Of a stretch of DNA of 17,425 bases, positions 7,869 through 15,912 are shown piece after piece. The first letter of the stretch is position 1. Every line of letters begins with the position of its first letter. The notes under the pieces are model-generated. The model did not search any database, was not told the origin of the DNA, and was given only the letters and a program-made list of their open reading frames with translations. Origin of the DNA: Alphaproteobacteria bacterium (GTDB lineage: Bacteria > Pseudomonadota > Alphaproteobacteria > RS24); NCBI GenBank assembly GCA_029248825.1, contig JAQWIP010000018.1:1-17425 (forward strand), given 5' to 3'. A program made the position numbers and the translations under genes.

Positions 7869-7897
7869 ATCAATTACACGGAATTTTTCTGTGTCAA
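7869..7897 (-). promoter_or_regulatory. 23-bp palindromic operator candidate over a -35 TTGACA box
   Basis: Between the divergent starts, half-sites TTACACGGAA (7874-7883) and TTCTGTGTCA (7887-7896) form an inverted repeat with 8 of 10 positions matching around a 3-base centre. On the minus strand a perfect TTGACA (7892-7897) overlaps the right half-site, with a weak -10 (ATTGAT, 7869-7874) 17 bases on. A protein bound to the palindrome would block transcription of the acyl-CoA dehydrogenase and could also affect the plus-strand pair. The symmetry and size resemble TetR- or GntR-family operators; no such regulator gene is in the window. Confidence 0.45.
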
Positions 7898-7922
7898 AAG
7901 GCCACAAGATTAAGAGGCTCTC

Positions 7923-8555
7923 ATGACCCCAATAAAACGCGAAAACGGCTATGCCCTCGCCCCGCAATCTTTGCTCGCATGGATTGGCGTTGCGCTCGTG
8001 GCCAGTGTGGCGCTCTTGGGTGTGCTGTTTTTGGGGGTGCCTCCCCAAATCGAAACACCCCAAATCGAAACCTGGCAACTATGGGCGCGCTATACGGCGC
8101 GGCTATCGTTTTTCCTATTTCTTGGTGTCTATCTGGCCTCGCCGCTTTATGAGCTGGCGCAAAATAAGCTGAGCCATTGGTTGCGCGTCAATCGGCGCAA
8201 TGCGGGCATCAGCTTCGGCCTTGCGCATATTATCCATCTTGGCGCCTTGATTGTGTTTCTCGTTCTATCGGGGCGTCCTACTGGCCTCGAAACGCTGATT
8301 GTTGGCGGCGGGGCTTATTTAGCGATGTTTGCCATGCTGGCGACCTCGACCGATGGCGCCATTCGTCGTCTTGGCGCACAAAACTGGCGGCGCTTGCATA
8401 AATTCGGTGTGCATTATCTGGCCTTTGTGTTTGCTGTCACTTACACGGGCGGCGTTGGCACGCCAGAGGCCAAGCCGATGGCGCTCATCGTCTTGATTTG
8501 GGGCGCCATTGTGCTACGCCTATATGTTCATTTTACGAAAAGGAAACCATCATGA
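7923..8555 (+). CDS. Ferric-reductase-like transmembrane protein (MsrQ-like haem membrane protein)
   Basis: 210-residue integral membrane protein with about six predicted helices and paired histidines placed for haem ligation: AHIIHLG (His102, His105) and RRLHKFGVHYL (His159, His164). This pattern fits the ferric reductase-like transmembrane domain, whose bacterial members such as MsrQ pass electrons across the inner membrane through b-type haem. No FAD/NAD domain is present, so a partner would have to supply electrons. MsrP is not in the window, so the MsrQ identity is not supported. AAGAGG at 7912-7917, 5 bases before ATG, sets the start. The stop overlaps the crotonase start (ATGA), so the two are translated together. 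A small tandem duplication lies near residues 41-50. Confidence 0.72.
   Translation: MTPIKRENGYALAPQSLLAWIGVALVASVALLGVLFLGVPPQIETPQIETWQLWARYTARLSFFLFLGVYLASPLYELAQNKLSHWLRVNRRNAGISFGLAHIIHLGALIVFLVLSGRPTGLETLIVGGGAYLAMFAMLATSTDGAIRRLGAQNWRRLHKFGVHYLAFVFAVTYTGGVGTPEAKPMALIVLIWGAIVLRLYVHFTKRKPS
8043..8072 (+). repeat. Two-copy 15-bp tandem duplication inside the membrane protein gene
   Basis: Copies 8043-8057 and 8058-8072 (CCCCAAATCGAAAC plus one variable base) are identical in 14 of 15 positions and give PQIETPQIET in the loop after the first membrane helix. Being a multiple of three, it keeps the frame. It looks like a recent slippage or duplication event and could vary between strains. 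Confidence 0.85.
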
Positions 8556-9247
8556 GCGATTTCGCAACGGTCAAAATAGAAGATGGCATCGCCATCGTTA
8601 GCCTCAATGACGGCAAAGCCAATGCCTTTAGCTTTGCCATGATGGAAGCCCTAAACGCGTGTTTCGACGAAGCCGAAGCCAAAGCTGACGTGATTGTTCT
8701 GACCAGCGAAGGCCGCGCCATGTGCGCCGGATTTGATTTGAAAGTCATGAAAGAACAACCCGACCGCGTTGGCGATATGGTGGGCATGGGCGGAAAGTTT
8801 CTGACCCGTGTGTTTGCCAATGAAAAGCCCATCCTCATCGCCTCGCCTGGCCATGGCATTGCCGCAGGCGGCCTATTGATGCTGAGCGCCGATTACCGCA
8901 TTGGCGCCGAAGGTGACGCCCGTTACGGCCTCAATGAAAGCGCCATTGGCATGGTTCTGCCGCCTTACGGCTATGATTTGGCGGCGTTTAAAATCAACAA
9001 TAAATACCTCGACCTGTGCTTTGTCGGCGCCGAGCTTATCGACACGCCGACCGCCATTAAAGCTGGTTTCCTCGATGAATCGGTGCCAGCCGACCAGCTG
9101 ATGGCGCGGGCGATGGAAAAAGCCGAAGCCTTGCAAGCCCTGCACCCGAAAGCCTATGCGGGCAATAAGCGCCTCGTGCGCGGCGCCACCACAGATAAAA
9201 TGACCGCAGGTCTGGCCAATGCCGAGGGGCTTTCGGTCAACGTTTAA
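8552..9247 (+). CDS. Crotonase / enoyl-CoA hydratase family protein
   Basis: 231-residue member of the crotonase superfamily, which acts on acyl-CoA thioesters through an oxyanion hole. The first oxyanion-hole segment is MCAGFDLKVM (about residues 52-61) and the second is GHGIAAGGLLMLSADYRIG (about 94-112). The protein is shorter than classical 260-residue hydratases and lacks the usual Glu pair context at the active site that I would look for: the region after ALNESAIGM-like NESAIGMVLPP carries Glu, so hydratase or isomerase activity both remain possible. ATG at 8552 follows AGGAAA (8541-8546) and overlaps the previous stop by four bases. An acyl-CoA catabolic role fits the divergent acyl-CoA dehydrogenase. 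The exact reaction cannot be read from sequence. Confidence 0.88.
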   Translation: MSDFATVKIEDGIAIVSLNDGKANAFSFAMMEALNACFDEAEAKADVIVLTSEGRAMCAGFDLKVMKEQPDRVGDMVGMGGKFLTRVFANEKPILIASPGHGIAAGGLLMLSADYRIGAEGDARYGLNESAIGMVLPPYGYDLAAFKINNKYLDLCFVGAELIDTPTAIKAGFLDESVPADQLMARAMEKAEALQALHPKAYAGNKRLVRGATTDKMTAGLANAEGLSVNV

Positions 9248-9307
9248 TACCCCAAGCGCGCGCTGCCGCTCAATAAATGCTATCCTTTGATTCGATAGTG
9301 GGAGTGT

Positions 9308-11500
9308 GTGTTGAGTGTTTTTACCAAAGCAGCGAAATCAGATTTAGGCGCGAGCATTGCAATTGCGCTTTTGTCTTTAACTTATGCCTTATCTTACGGC
9401 GCGCTCTTATTCTCGTCGCCAGAGCTTTCGCCCTTCATCAGCTACACGATTGGCGCCTCGTTAATCACCACGATTGTCACCGTTTTGGTGGTTTCTTTCC
9501 TCTCGGGCATCCGCTTTTCCATTGCTGGCCCCGATAGTAATACGGTTGCGGTGCTGGCGAGCTTTATCGTCGTCTTATCGCAATCGGCCAGCCAAACAGG
9601 CCTGCAAGGCAAGGAATTGGCGCTCTTCTCGCTAACCGGGCTATGTTTGGCCACTTTGCTGACGGCGCTGACTATGTTTTTGATGGGGCGCTTTCGCTTG
9701 GGCAATATCGTGCGCTTTGTTCCGGTGTCCGTGGCGGGTGGCTTTTTGGCCGCTGCCGGTTGCCTGATGATAAATGGTGCGTTTTACCTCGCCACTGGAT
9801 TGACCCTTCCCAATCTCCTAACCTCCGAGTTTAGCGACTTACAGACGCTGAAACTGGTCGGATTATTCGGTTTCGCGCTGTTTTTCTGGGCTTTGACCCG
9901 CTTTAGCGCCAGCCAAATGGCGCTGCCCTTTGGTATTTTCTTTAGCATTTTCGCCATTCACGCCATGCTCGCCTATCAAGGCCTGTCGGTTCCCGAAGCG
10001 CAAAATTTGGGGCTATTGCTCAATGGTGGCGGACAAGCGGAGCTTTTTTTCCCGCCCCTGCACGGTGTCTTCACCGCCGAATTAGCCGCTATGTTCGTCA
10101 GCTTTTTGCCCGAGCTTATCGTCACCGTCACGGTAACGGCGCTGTCTATTCTGCTGATTATCGCGGGTATTGAGATTGATAAAAACATCGATAGCGACTT
10201 AAACTATGAGCTTAAAATTCATGGTTATGCCATTGGTTTATCTGGGTTTTTAGGCGGATTTATTGGCCTGGTATCGCTCAGCCGCTCGCTCCTTAATGCG
10301 GGCAAGCAAAGCCGTTTTCCGGTTGCCGCTGTTGTCACTTGCCTGTTATGCGGCGTGGTGCTGATTGTGGGCGGCAGCATTATCTCCCTCTTGCCGAAAG
10401 TGGCGCTGGCGGCGATGATTTTATTCCTCGGCGCGCAAATCGCCTATCGCTGGCTCGGCGAGAGCTATTCGATGCTCGACCGCAATGAATATATTCTCGT
10501 ACTGCTAATTAGCTTCACCACGCTTTATGCTGGCTTTATCTTTGGCCTGGCGCTTGGCATTGTCTGCGGTTGCATTTTATTTGCGGCGCGCGCCAGTTTC
10601 GTATCTGTGGTGCGCCAAGAAATGTCGGGCGAAGGCTATCGCTCGCGCATTGTCCGCTCGGCCGATGAAGAGGTTTATTTGGGCAATCTCAACCAATCCA
10701 TTCGGATTTATGAGCTACAGGGCTTTTTGTTTTTTGGCACGGCACATAATTTCTACACCAAGATTAAAGGCGACTTGCAGGATAAATCCTCGCCCATTCG
10801 CCATGTTATTTTGTCGTTTAAACACGTCAGTGGCGTCGATGCTTCGGCCGAACAGATTTTGCAGAAAATCTTCCTCGCCGCCGATAAGCAAAACGCTTCT
10901 ATCTCGACCATTGAGCTGCCCATCAAAGAGCAAACCACGGTCGCGCGCCTCTTGCGCCGCTCGCCGACGCTCATCGCCGACCAGAATTACGCCGCGATTT
11001 ATGACGCCATGGAAGCCATTGAAGAAAACCTGTTGCGCGAGCGCGAGTTCGAAGGCAGCCGCGTCTCGCTTCAGGGCTGGCTCGAAACCCGCCTCGAAGA
11101 TGCTTCTATGGCCGAGAAATTATTCCAATCGCTCGACCGCATGGATTATAAATCGGGCGATACCATTTGCTCGCAGGGCGAGGAAGCCACTGATATTTTC
11201 TTCCTCGATATCGGCCGCGTCGATGTGGTGAGCTATGATGTGCCAGGCCAGCCGTTCCGAATTTATTCGTTTATGCGCCACACGATGCTGGGCGAAATGG
11301 GCTTTGTGCGCAAAGAAACCCGCAGCGCAGAGCTGGTGGCACGCGGCAATACTTCGGTCTATGGGCTATCTAGAGAGACCTATGACAAGCTAGAGGCGGC
11401 CAATGATCCGGTCATTGATGCGCTCTTGCAGCTGATTTCCATCACCCTATCGGATCGCATTATCTCGGCCAATCGCACGATTGCCGAGCTGCAAGCCTAA
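9308..11500 (+). CDS. SulP (SLC26) anion transporter with C-terminal STAS and cyclic-nucleotide-binding domains
   Basis: Inner-membrane anion transporter of about 730 residues. The SulP transport domain runs from about 12 to 430 with many membrane helices and a SIAGPDSNTVAVLASF segment (71-86), the family's anion-site helix region. A STAS domain follows at about 465-575 (HVILSFKHVSGVDASAEQIL). The last 130 residues (about 600-720) are a cyclic-nucleotide-binding domain; its phosphate-binding cassette LGEMGFVRKETRSAELVA keeps the Gly-Glu and Arg-Ser-Ala residues needed to bind cAMP or cGMP. Transport gated by a cyclic nucleotide is inferred. The anion may be sulfate, bicarbonate or an organic acid. 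Start is GTG 9308 or TTG 9311; GGGAG at 9300-9304 is better spaced for the TTG (6 bases). It stands alone and ends 3 bases from a convergent gene. Confidence 0.92.
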   Translation: MLSVFTKAAKSDLGASIAIALLSLTYALSYGALLFSSPELSPFISYTIGASLITTIVTVLVVSFLSGIRFSIAGPDSNTVAVLASFIVVLSQSASQTGLQGKELALFSLTGLCLATLLTALTMFLMGRFRLGNIVRFVPVSVAGGFLAAAGCLMINGAFYLATGLTLPNLLTSEFSDLQTLKLVGLFGFALFFWALTRFSASQMALPFGIFFSIFAIHAMLAYQGLSVPEAQNLGLLLNGGGQAELFFPPLHGVFTAELAAMFVSFLPELIVTVTVTALSILLIIAGIEIDKNIDSDLNYELKIHGYAIGLSGFLGGFIGLVSLSRSLLNAGKQSRFPVAAVVTCLLCGVVLIVGGSIISLLPKVALAAMILFLGAQIAYRWLGESYSMLDRNEYILVLLISFTTLYAGFIFGLALGIVCGCILFAARASFVSVVRQEMSGEGYRSRIVRSADEEVYLGNLNQSIRIYELQGFLFFGTAHNFYTKIKGDLQDKSSPIRHVILSFKHVSGVDASAEQILQKIFLAADKQNASISTIELPIKEQTTVARLLRRSPTLIADQNYAAIYDAMEAIEENLLREREFEGSRVSLQGWLETRLEDASMAEKLFQSLDRMDYKSGDTICSQGEEATDIFFLDIGRVDVVSYDVPGQPFRIYSFMRHTMLGEMGFVRKETRSAELVARGNTSVYGLSRETYDKLEAANDPVIDALLQLISITLSDRIISANRTIAELQA

Positions 11501-11503
11501 GGG

Positions 11504-12922
11504 TTAAATCGACGACACTTTCTCGACGTTCTCGCCATGTTGGCGGCGCGTGATTCGGTAGCGCCGCATCATGAAGAAAGCGGCAATATAGAAAAACGCC
11601 TCAATCGGCACCGCATAAAGCACTAAGTCCACCAGCGTCTCCTCTGGCACTTCGGAGGGTTGGGCATTGCGCGGCAAGTTAATCAGCGTCAGCACCAGCC
11701 CCGCTAACATAATGCCCATGCCGGCCACCATTTTGCCCGCAAAAGCGCGAGCGGCAAAAATGACCCCCTCATTGCGCCGTGCCGTATCGACCGCGCTATC
11801 TTCCACCACATCGGCCATCATCGAACCAAACAATATGTAGAAGACGATGATAATCAGCACTTGCGAGAAATTATGCGTCAGCAAAATCGGGAATAAAGCC
11901 TCCGAGCCATTTTCGGGCAGCAAGCCGCTAAGGCGCGACAGCCACATCGATGGGCCGATCATAAGCATGACAACGAAACTACCCAAAGCGGCGCGTTTCT
12001 TATCAAACCGCTTGCCCAAAAACCGCGCAATCGGCACGGCGCAAACGGCGGCTACCGCTTGAAAAATCGTAAAAATAGCCAATTGCGACGGCTTGAGTTC
12101 CCAGAAAAACGTCGAGAAGTAAATGCTCAAAGAGGCGGTAAACCCCGAGGCTGTGCCGAAGAAAATCGAGGCCAGAAACAGCGCCTGAAAGTTCTTGTTT
12201 TTAAACACATCCAAAATCTCGCTCAGCACCACAAACGGCGTAACTTTTTCTTGCTCGGGCGGCACATGAAGATGGGGAATGGCCTTATGCGTGCCCAAAG
12301 AAGACACCACCATGCCGACAAACATTAACGCCGAAGCGGCCAACCCATATTTGACATAGCCACCGGCTTGCAAAATACCATTGCCGTTTTCATTGGCCGC
12401 GAGAAACGTCGAGTAAGCCAAAAACGCCATGCCAATGCCGCCCAGCCAGCCAAACATAAAGCGCAATCCCATCAACTCGGTGCGCGTATCATAATCGCTG
12501 GTCAGTTCGGAAATCAGCGCGGTGCTGGGGACTTCGAAAAAAGTCAGGAACACGCGGATCATTACGGCGCAAGCCAAGAGATAGAAAAACAGGTTCATTT
12601 GATCGTCCAGCACCGGTGTCGGCGGGTTCCACATCACCGCATAGCTGAGGCAAATGGGAATAATCGACAGATACATAAACGGATGACGCCGCCCCCATTT
12701 GGAGCGCAGATTATCCGACCAATACCCGATGAGCGGGTCGGTGATGGCATCCACCGCAATGGCTATGGTCAGCGCCAGACTGGTGAGAAACGGCTGCAAG
12801 CCGAGAACTTGGCTGTAGAAAATCAGCAGGAAATAGCTAAAGCCATTTTCCTTAATCCCGAAAGGCGCGGCGCCGAGGCCATACACAAACTTTGTCTTAC
12901 CGTCTAACTGATACTGCGCCAT
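11504..12922 (-). CDS. MFS transporter, GPH family (glycoside-pentoside-hexuronide:cation symporter)
   Basis: 472-residue membrane transporter with about twelve helices. The GPH/MFS_2 signature is clear after helix 2: DAITDPLIGYWSDNLRSKWG starting at residue 58, followed by RRHPFM, where the Asp residues and Arg pair are characteristic. Known relatives (MelB, XynB-neighbour transporters) take up glycosides, pentosides or hexuronides with Na+ or H+. The substrate here is not evident. No glycosidase is nearby, so the context does not say whether it imports a sugar or something else such as a sulfonate. It is transcribed divergently from the GntP permease, with a 113-base shared upstream region, and ends 3 bases from the SulP gene stop with no room for a separate terminator. 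Confidence 0.9.
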   Translation of the reverse strand: MAQYQLDGKTKFVYGLGAAPFGIKENGFSYFLLIFYSQVLGLQPFLTSLALTIAIAVDAITDPLIGYWSDNLRSKWGRRHPFMYLSIIPICLSYAVMWNPPTPVLDDQMNLFFYLLACAVMIRVFLTFFEVPSTALISELTSDYDTRTELMGLRFMFGWLGGIGMAFLAYSTFLAANENGNGILQAGGYVKYGLAASALMFVGMVVSSLGTHKAIPHLHVPPEQEKVTPFVVLSEILDVFKNKNFQALFLASIFFGTASGFTASLSIYFSTFFWELKPSQLAIFTIFQAVAAVCAVPIARFLGKRFDKKRAALGSFVVMLMIGPSMWLSRLSGLLPENGSEALFPILLTHNFSQVLIIIVFYILFGSMMADVVEDSAVDTARRNEGVIFAARAFAGKMVAGMGIMLAGLVLTLINLPRNAQPSEVPEETLVDLVLYAVPIEAFFYIAAFFMMRRYRITRRQHGENVEKVSSI

Positions 12923-12969
12923 TCAGGCCTCCCATGGATAAGCCAAAACCATAGAGCAATCGGTGTTCA

Positions 12970-12981
12970 TGTAAACGCTGC
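12970..12981 (+). promoter_or_regulatory. LacI-type operator half-site candidate (TGTAAACGCTGC)
   Basis: TGTAAACG is the half-site of many LacI-family operators. This copy lies in the divergent region between the GPH transporter and the GntP permease, 55 bases before the permease start. The same 12-mer, with one change and in reverse orientation, lies before the aldehyde dehydrogenase gene (14420-14431). A second GTAAAC occurs at 13004-13009. No regulator is encoded nearby. Confidence 0.4.
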
Positions 12982-12982
12982 A

Positions 12983-13010
12983 TTGCAACTTGCCAAATCA
13001 TCCGTAAACT
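12983..13010 (+). promoter_or_regulatory. Candidate promoter of the GntP permease gene
   Basis: TTGCAA at 12983-12988 and TAAACT at 13005-13010 are separated by 16 bases; each matches the sigma-70 consensus at 4 of 6 positions. Transcription would start near 13017, just before the GGGGGAG ribosome-binding site at 13022-13028. Plausible by position but weak by sequence. Confidence 0.33.
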
Positions 13011-13035
13011 TAGTTTTTTATGGGGGAGTATCACT

Positions 13036-14400
13036 ATGGCTTATTTGGGTTTACTGGCTGGTTTGGCCTTGCTTATTTTTCTCGCTTTGCGCGGGGTGAA
13101 CATTTTATTTGCATCGCTTTTATGCGGTTTGGTTGTGGCGCTGACCAATGGTCTGCCGGTGCATGAAGCCCTCTCCCAACATTATGCGTCTGGCCCGCTT
13201 GGCACTTTTAGTTTTGCTGGACGCTTTTTTCTGTTGTTCATCGCGGGCGCCATATTTGGCCGCGTCATGGGCGAGAGTAAAGCCGCCACCTCGATTGCTT
13301 TGGCCATGGTCGAGCGCCTCGGCGCGCACCGCGCGTTATGGATTACGGTTTTGGCCTCGGCCGCGCTGACCTATGGCGGCGTGGTTGTCTTCGTGGTGAT
13401 TTTCGCCATGTATCCGCTTGGGCTCAGCCTCTTGAAACAGGCCGACATCCCGAAGCGATTGTTCTGTGCAGCCTTGGCATTGGGGGCTGGCACCTTCACG
13501 CTCACCGCCCTGCCCGGCACGCCGTCCATTCAAAACGTTATCCCCTCGGTTGGACTTGGCACCGATTTATTTGCGGCGCCTATTTTGGGGCTGGTCGGCG
13601 GCGCCATTATGTTTGGCCTTGGCATGGTGTATCTCGAACGCCAGCGCAAAACGGCCCTTGCCAATGGCGAAGGCTTTGAGCCGGGCCCAAACGATAAAGT
13701 CGAAAACATTGTGGCCAGTGACGATATGCCAAAATGGCAAATTGCGATTATTCCTTTGATAACAGTGATTGCGACCATCCTTTTACCGCGTCTTTTGCTG
13801 TCGGCTGGCCTTGCGCCTAGCGAAGGCATGATTGCAGAGGTGCTTATGTTTGCCTCTAAGCAATCTATCTTCTGGCCGAGCTTGGCCCTCTTCTTGGGAA
13901 GTGTTTTGGCCTATGCCCTCTTTCCTACCTTGCATGGCCGTGCCCTCACCGTGTTTGGCGAAGGCACCAATGATGCCGTGATGCCGCTTTTAAACACCGC
14001 GGCCGTTATCGGTTTTGGCGGCATTGTGGTGCAGACCATCGGCTTCCAAGACTTCTCGTCAGCCATGCTGAACTCCGGCTTGCCGCCAAAACTTTCTGCC
14101 TTTGCCTCTATCTCGGTGGTTTCGGCGATTACCGGATCGGCTTCGGGCGGGTTACAAATTTTTATGGCAACCATGGCCGATAGCTATTTGGCGATGGGCA
14201 TTCCCGCCGAACAATTGCACCGCATCATGGCCATGGCCAGTGGCGGCTTTGATAGCCTGCCCCATTGCGGCGCGGTGATTGCCATGCTGACGGTAACCCA
14301 GCTGACCCATAAACAAGCGTATAAAGATGTTGGCGTGGTCACCGTGGTCATTCCGGTGGTTGCTACCTTGGCAACCATGACCCTCAGCACAGTCCTTTGA
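13036..14400 (+). CDS. GntP-family permease (gluconate / short-chain hydroxy acid uptake)
   Basis: 454-residue inner-membrane symporter of the GntP family, with about twelve membrane helices. Family features are the AGAIFGRVMGESKAATSIA segment (about 70-88), LTALPGTPSIQNVIPSVGLG (about 156-175) and, near the C-terminus, MASGGFDSLPHCGAVIAML. The last motif is usual in the branch that includes hydroxybutyrate and other organic-acid permeases, so a short-chain hydroxy acid may be the substrate rather than gluconate; no gluconate kinase or dehydratase is nearby. A strong GGGGGAG at 13022-13028 lies 7-8 bases before ATG. The aldehyde dehydrogenase gene follows after 61 bases on the same strand, suggesting uptake followed by oxidation. 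A hydrophilic loop (about 203-230) divides the two halves. Confidence 0.92.
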   Translation: MAYLGLLAGLALLIFLALRGVNILFASLLCGLVVALTNGLPVHEALSQHYASGPLGTFSFAGRFFLLFIAGAIFGRVMGESKAATSIALAMVERLGAHRALWITVLASAALTYGGVVVFVVIFAMYPLGLSLLKQADIPKRLFCAALALGAGTFTLTALPGTPSIQNVIPSVGLGTDLFAAPILGLVGGAIMFGLGMVYLERQRKTALANGEGFEPGPNDKVENIVASDDMPKWQIAIIPLITVIATILLPRLLLSAGLAPSEGMIAEVLMFASKQSIFWPSLALFLGSVLAYALFPTLHGRALTVFGEGTNDAVMPLLNTAAVIGFGGIVVQTIGFQDFSSAMLNSGLPPKLSAFASISVVSAITGSASGGLQIFMATMADSYLAMGIPAEQLHRIMAMASGGFDSLPHCGAVIAMLTVTQLTHKQAYKDVGVVTVVIPVVATLATMTLSTVL

Positions 14401-14419
14401 CCCTTGCATTTGCTGAACG

Positions 14420-14431
14420 GCTGCGTTTACA
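14420..14431 (-). promoter_or_regulatory. LacI-type operator half-site candidate before the aldehyde dehydrogenase
   Basis: On the minus strand the 12 bases read TGTAAACGCAGC, an 11/12 match to the site at 12970-12981. It lies 31 bases before the ATG of the aldehyde dehydrogenase and is followed by an AT-rich stretch containing TATAAA (14438-14443), so a separate regulated promoter could exist between the permease and dehydrogenase genes. No well spaced -35 box was found. Confidence 0.35.
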
Positions 14432-14461
14432 CTTTTTTATAAATCTTGTTGGGAGACAGTA

Positions 14462-15865
14462 ATGGATTATAAGCTTTTGATTAATGGCGTTCTCGTCGAT
14501 GGGCATGGAACCATGCCGGTTTTAAACCCGGCGACGGAGGAGGTTCTAACGCAATGCCCAATCGCTTCGGAAGCGCAACTCGATGAAGCGGTAGATGCCG
14601 CTCAAGCCGCCTTTGCCTTGTGGAAAAACACCTCGCTCGAGGAGCGCCGGCAAAAACTTGGCGAAATTGCCGATGCCATCGACGCTAATCAAGATGAGTT
14701 GGCTCGCATCCTTACCGAAGAACAAGGCAAGCCGCTGGCCGATGCGGTTGGCGAAATTTCCGGTGCCGCTCTGTTTTTCCGCTATTTCCAATCGCTCGAT
14801 TTGCCGGTTGAAATACTCGAAGACAGCGATACCCAGCGTGTCGAAATCCACCGCAATCCTTTGGGGGTTATCGGCGCGATTATTCCGTGGAATTTCCCAA
14901 TGATTCTGCTGGCCTTTAAACTGCCAGCGGCGCTTTTGGCTGGCAACTCCATCATCATCAAACCCGCCCCAACAACGCCTCTCTCGGCGCTGCACTTGGG
15001 CCGTTTGATTGCCGATATTCTGCCAGCTGGCGTGGTCAATATTCTCGCCGACAATAATGATTTGGGCGGCAAAATTACGACCCATCCAGGCATTAGCAAA
15101 ATCTCTTTCACCGGATCCACCGCCACCGGCTCAAAAGTTATGGAAAGTGCAGCGAGCACCTTGAAACGCATCACGCTAGAGCTTGGCGGAAATGATGCGG
15201 GCATTGTAATGGAAGACGTAAATGTCGATGACGTGGCGCCGAAAATTTTCGATGGTGCCTTCGGCAATAACGGTCAGATTTGCATCGCGATGAAGCGGGT
15301 CTATGCGCATGAGTCGATTTACGACGACTTGGTCTCGCAATTGGCCGAATTGGCCGACGCGGCGATTGTTGGCAATGGCCTAGAGCAAGGCACGCAACTT
15401 GGTCCGCTGCAAAATAAAATGCAATTTGAAAAAGTTAAAGATTACATCGAGGACGGGCGCGCCAATGGAACGATTGTGGCCGGCGGGGATGTTCCTGAAG
15501 GTAAGGGGTATTTCATCCCTCCAACCATCGTGCGAGATATTGACGACGGCAGTCGCTTGGTCAGCGAGGAGCAATTTGGGCCCGTGCTACCGATTATTAA
15601 GTATAGCGATGTCGATGACGTTATCGAGCGTGCCAATAATTCCGAATATGGCCTGGGTGGTTCTGTATGGTCGTCCGATTTGGATAAAGCCTACGACGTG
15701 GCAAAGAAAGTTGACAGTGGAACCATCTGGGTTAACAAACACGCGGATTTGCAACCGCACGTCCCGTTTGGGGGGATCAAAACGTCCGGTATTGGAACCG
15801 AACTCGGGGCTGAGGGCCTGCATGAGTTTACCCAACGCAAAGTCATCAATATCGCAAAAGCCTAG
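14462..15865 (+). CDS. NAD(P)-dependent aldehyde dehydrogenase family protein
   Basis: 467-residue cytosolic aldehyde dehydrogenase that oxidises an aldehyde to the carboxylic acid. All catalytic elements are visible: Asn144 in IPWNFP, the cofactor-binding Lys167 in IIIKPAP, the FTGSTATGS Rossmann turn, general base Glu240 in LELGGNDAG, and nucleophile Cys274 in GNNGQICIAMKR. EEQFGPVLP near the C-terminus is also standard. Length and motifs fit the succinate-semialdehyde/aromatic-aldehyde side of the superfamily, but the substrate is not determined. GGGAG at 14451-14455 is 6 bases before the ATG. Probably expressed with the GntP permease, either on its transcript or from a promoter in the 61-base gap. 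A strong hairpin lies 17 bases after the stop. Confidence 0.94.
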   Translation: MDYKLLINGVLVDGHGTMPVLNPATEEVLTQCPIASEAQLDEAVDAAQAAFALWKNTSLEERRQKLGEIADAIDANQDELARILTEEQGKPLADAVGEISGAALFFRYFQSLDLPVEILEDSDTQRVEIHRNPLGVIGAIIPWNFPMILLAFKLPAALLAGNSIIIKPAPTTPLSALHLGRLIADILPAGVVNILADNNDLGGKITTHPGISKISFTGSTATGSKVMESAASTLKRITLELGGNDAGIVMEDVNVDDVAPKIFDGAFGNNGQICIAMKRVYAHESIYDDLVSQLAELADAAIVGNGLEQGTQLGPLQNKMQFEKVKDYIEDGRANGTIVAGGDVPEGKGYFIPPTIVRDIDDGSRLVSEEQFGPVLPIIKYSDVDDVIERANNSEYGLGGSVWSSDLDKAYDVAKKVDSGTIWVNKHADLQPHVPFGGIKTSGIGTELGAEGLHEFTQRKVINIAKA

Positions 15866-15882
15866 TCGGCATTTCATCCAAC

Positions 15883-15912
15883 AGCAGACCGGCGTTACTG
15901 CGTCGGGCTGCT
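15883..15912 (+). terminator. Strong hairpin behind the aldehyde dehydrogenase gene
   Basis: AGCAGACCGGCG (15883-15894) and CGTCGGGCTGCT (15901-15912) pair over 11 of 12 positions with one A/G mismatch and one G-U, around a 6-base loop TTACTG. It starts 17 bases after the stop codon. No T-run follows, so it is not a complete intrinsic terminator; it could stabilise the mRNA 3' end or work with Rho. Confidence 0.5.

Noticed and set aside
10527..11231. 234-codon plus-strand frame inside the SulP gene
   Set aside because: Ser/Arg/Ala-rich out-of-frame product overlapping the STAS and cyclic-nucleotide domains; not a real gene.
14546..15085. 179-codon open frame antisense to the aldehyde dehydrogenase gene
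   Set aside because: The sense strand encodes a complete aldehyde dehydrogenase with all catalytic residues; the antisense frame follows from its codon bias.
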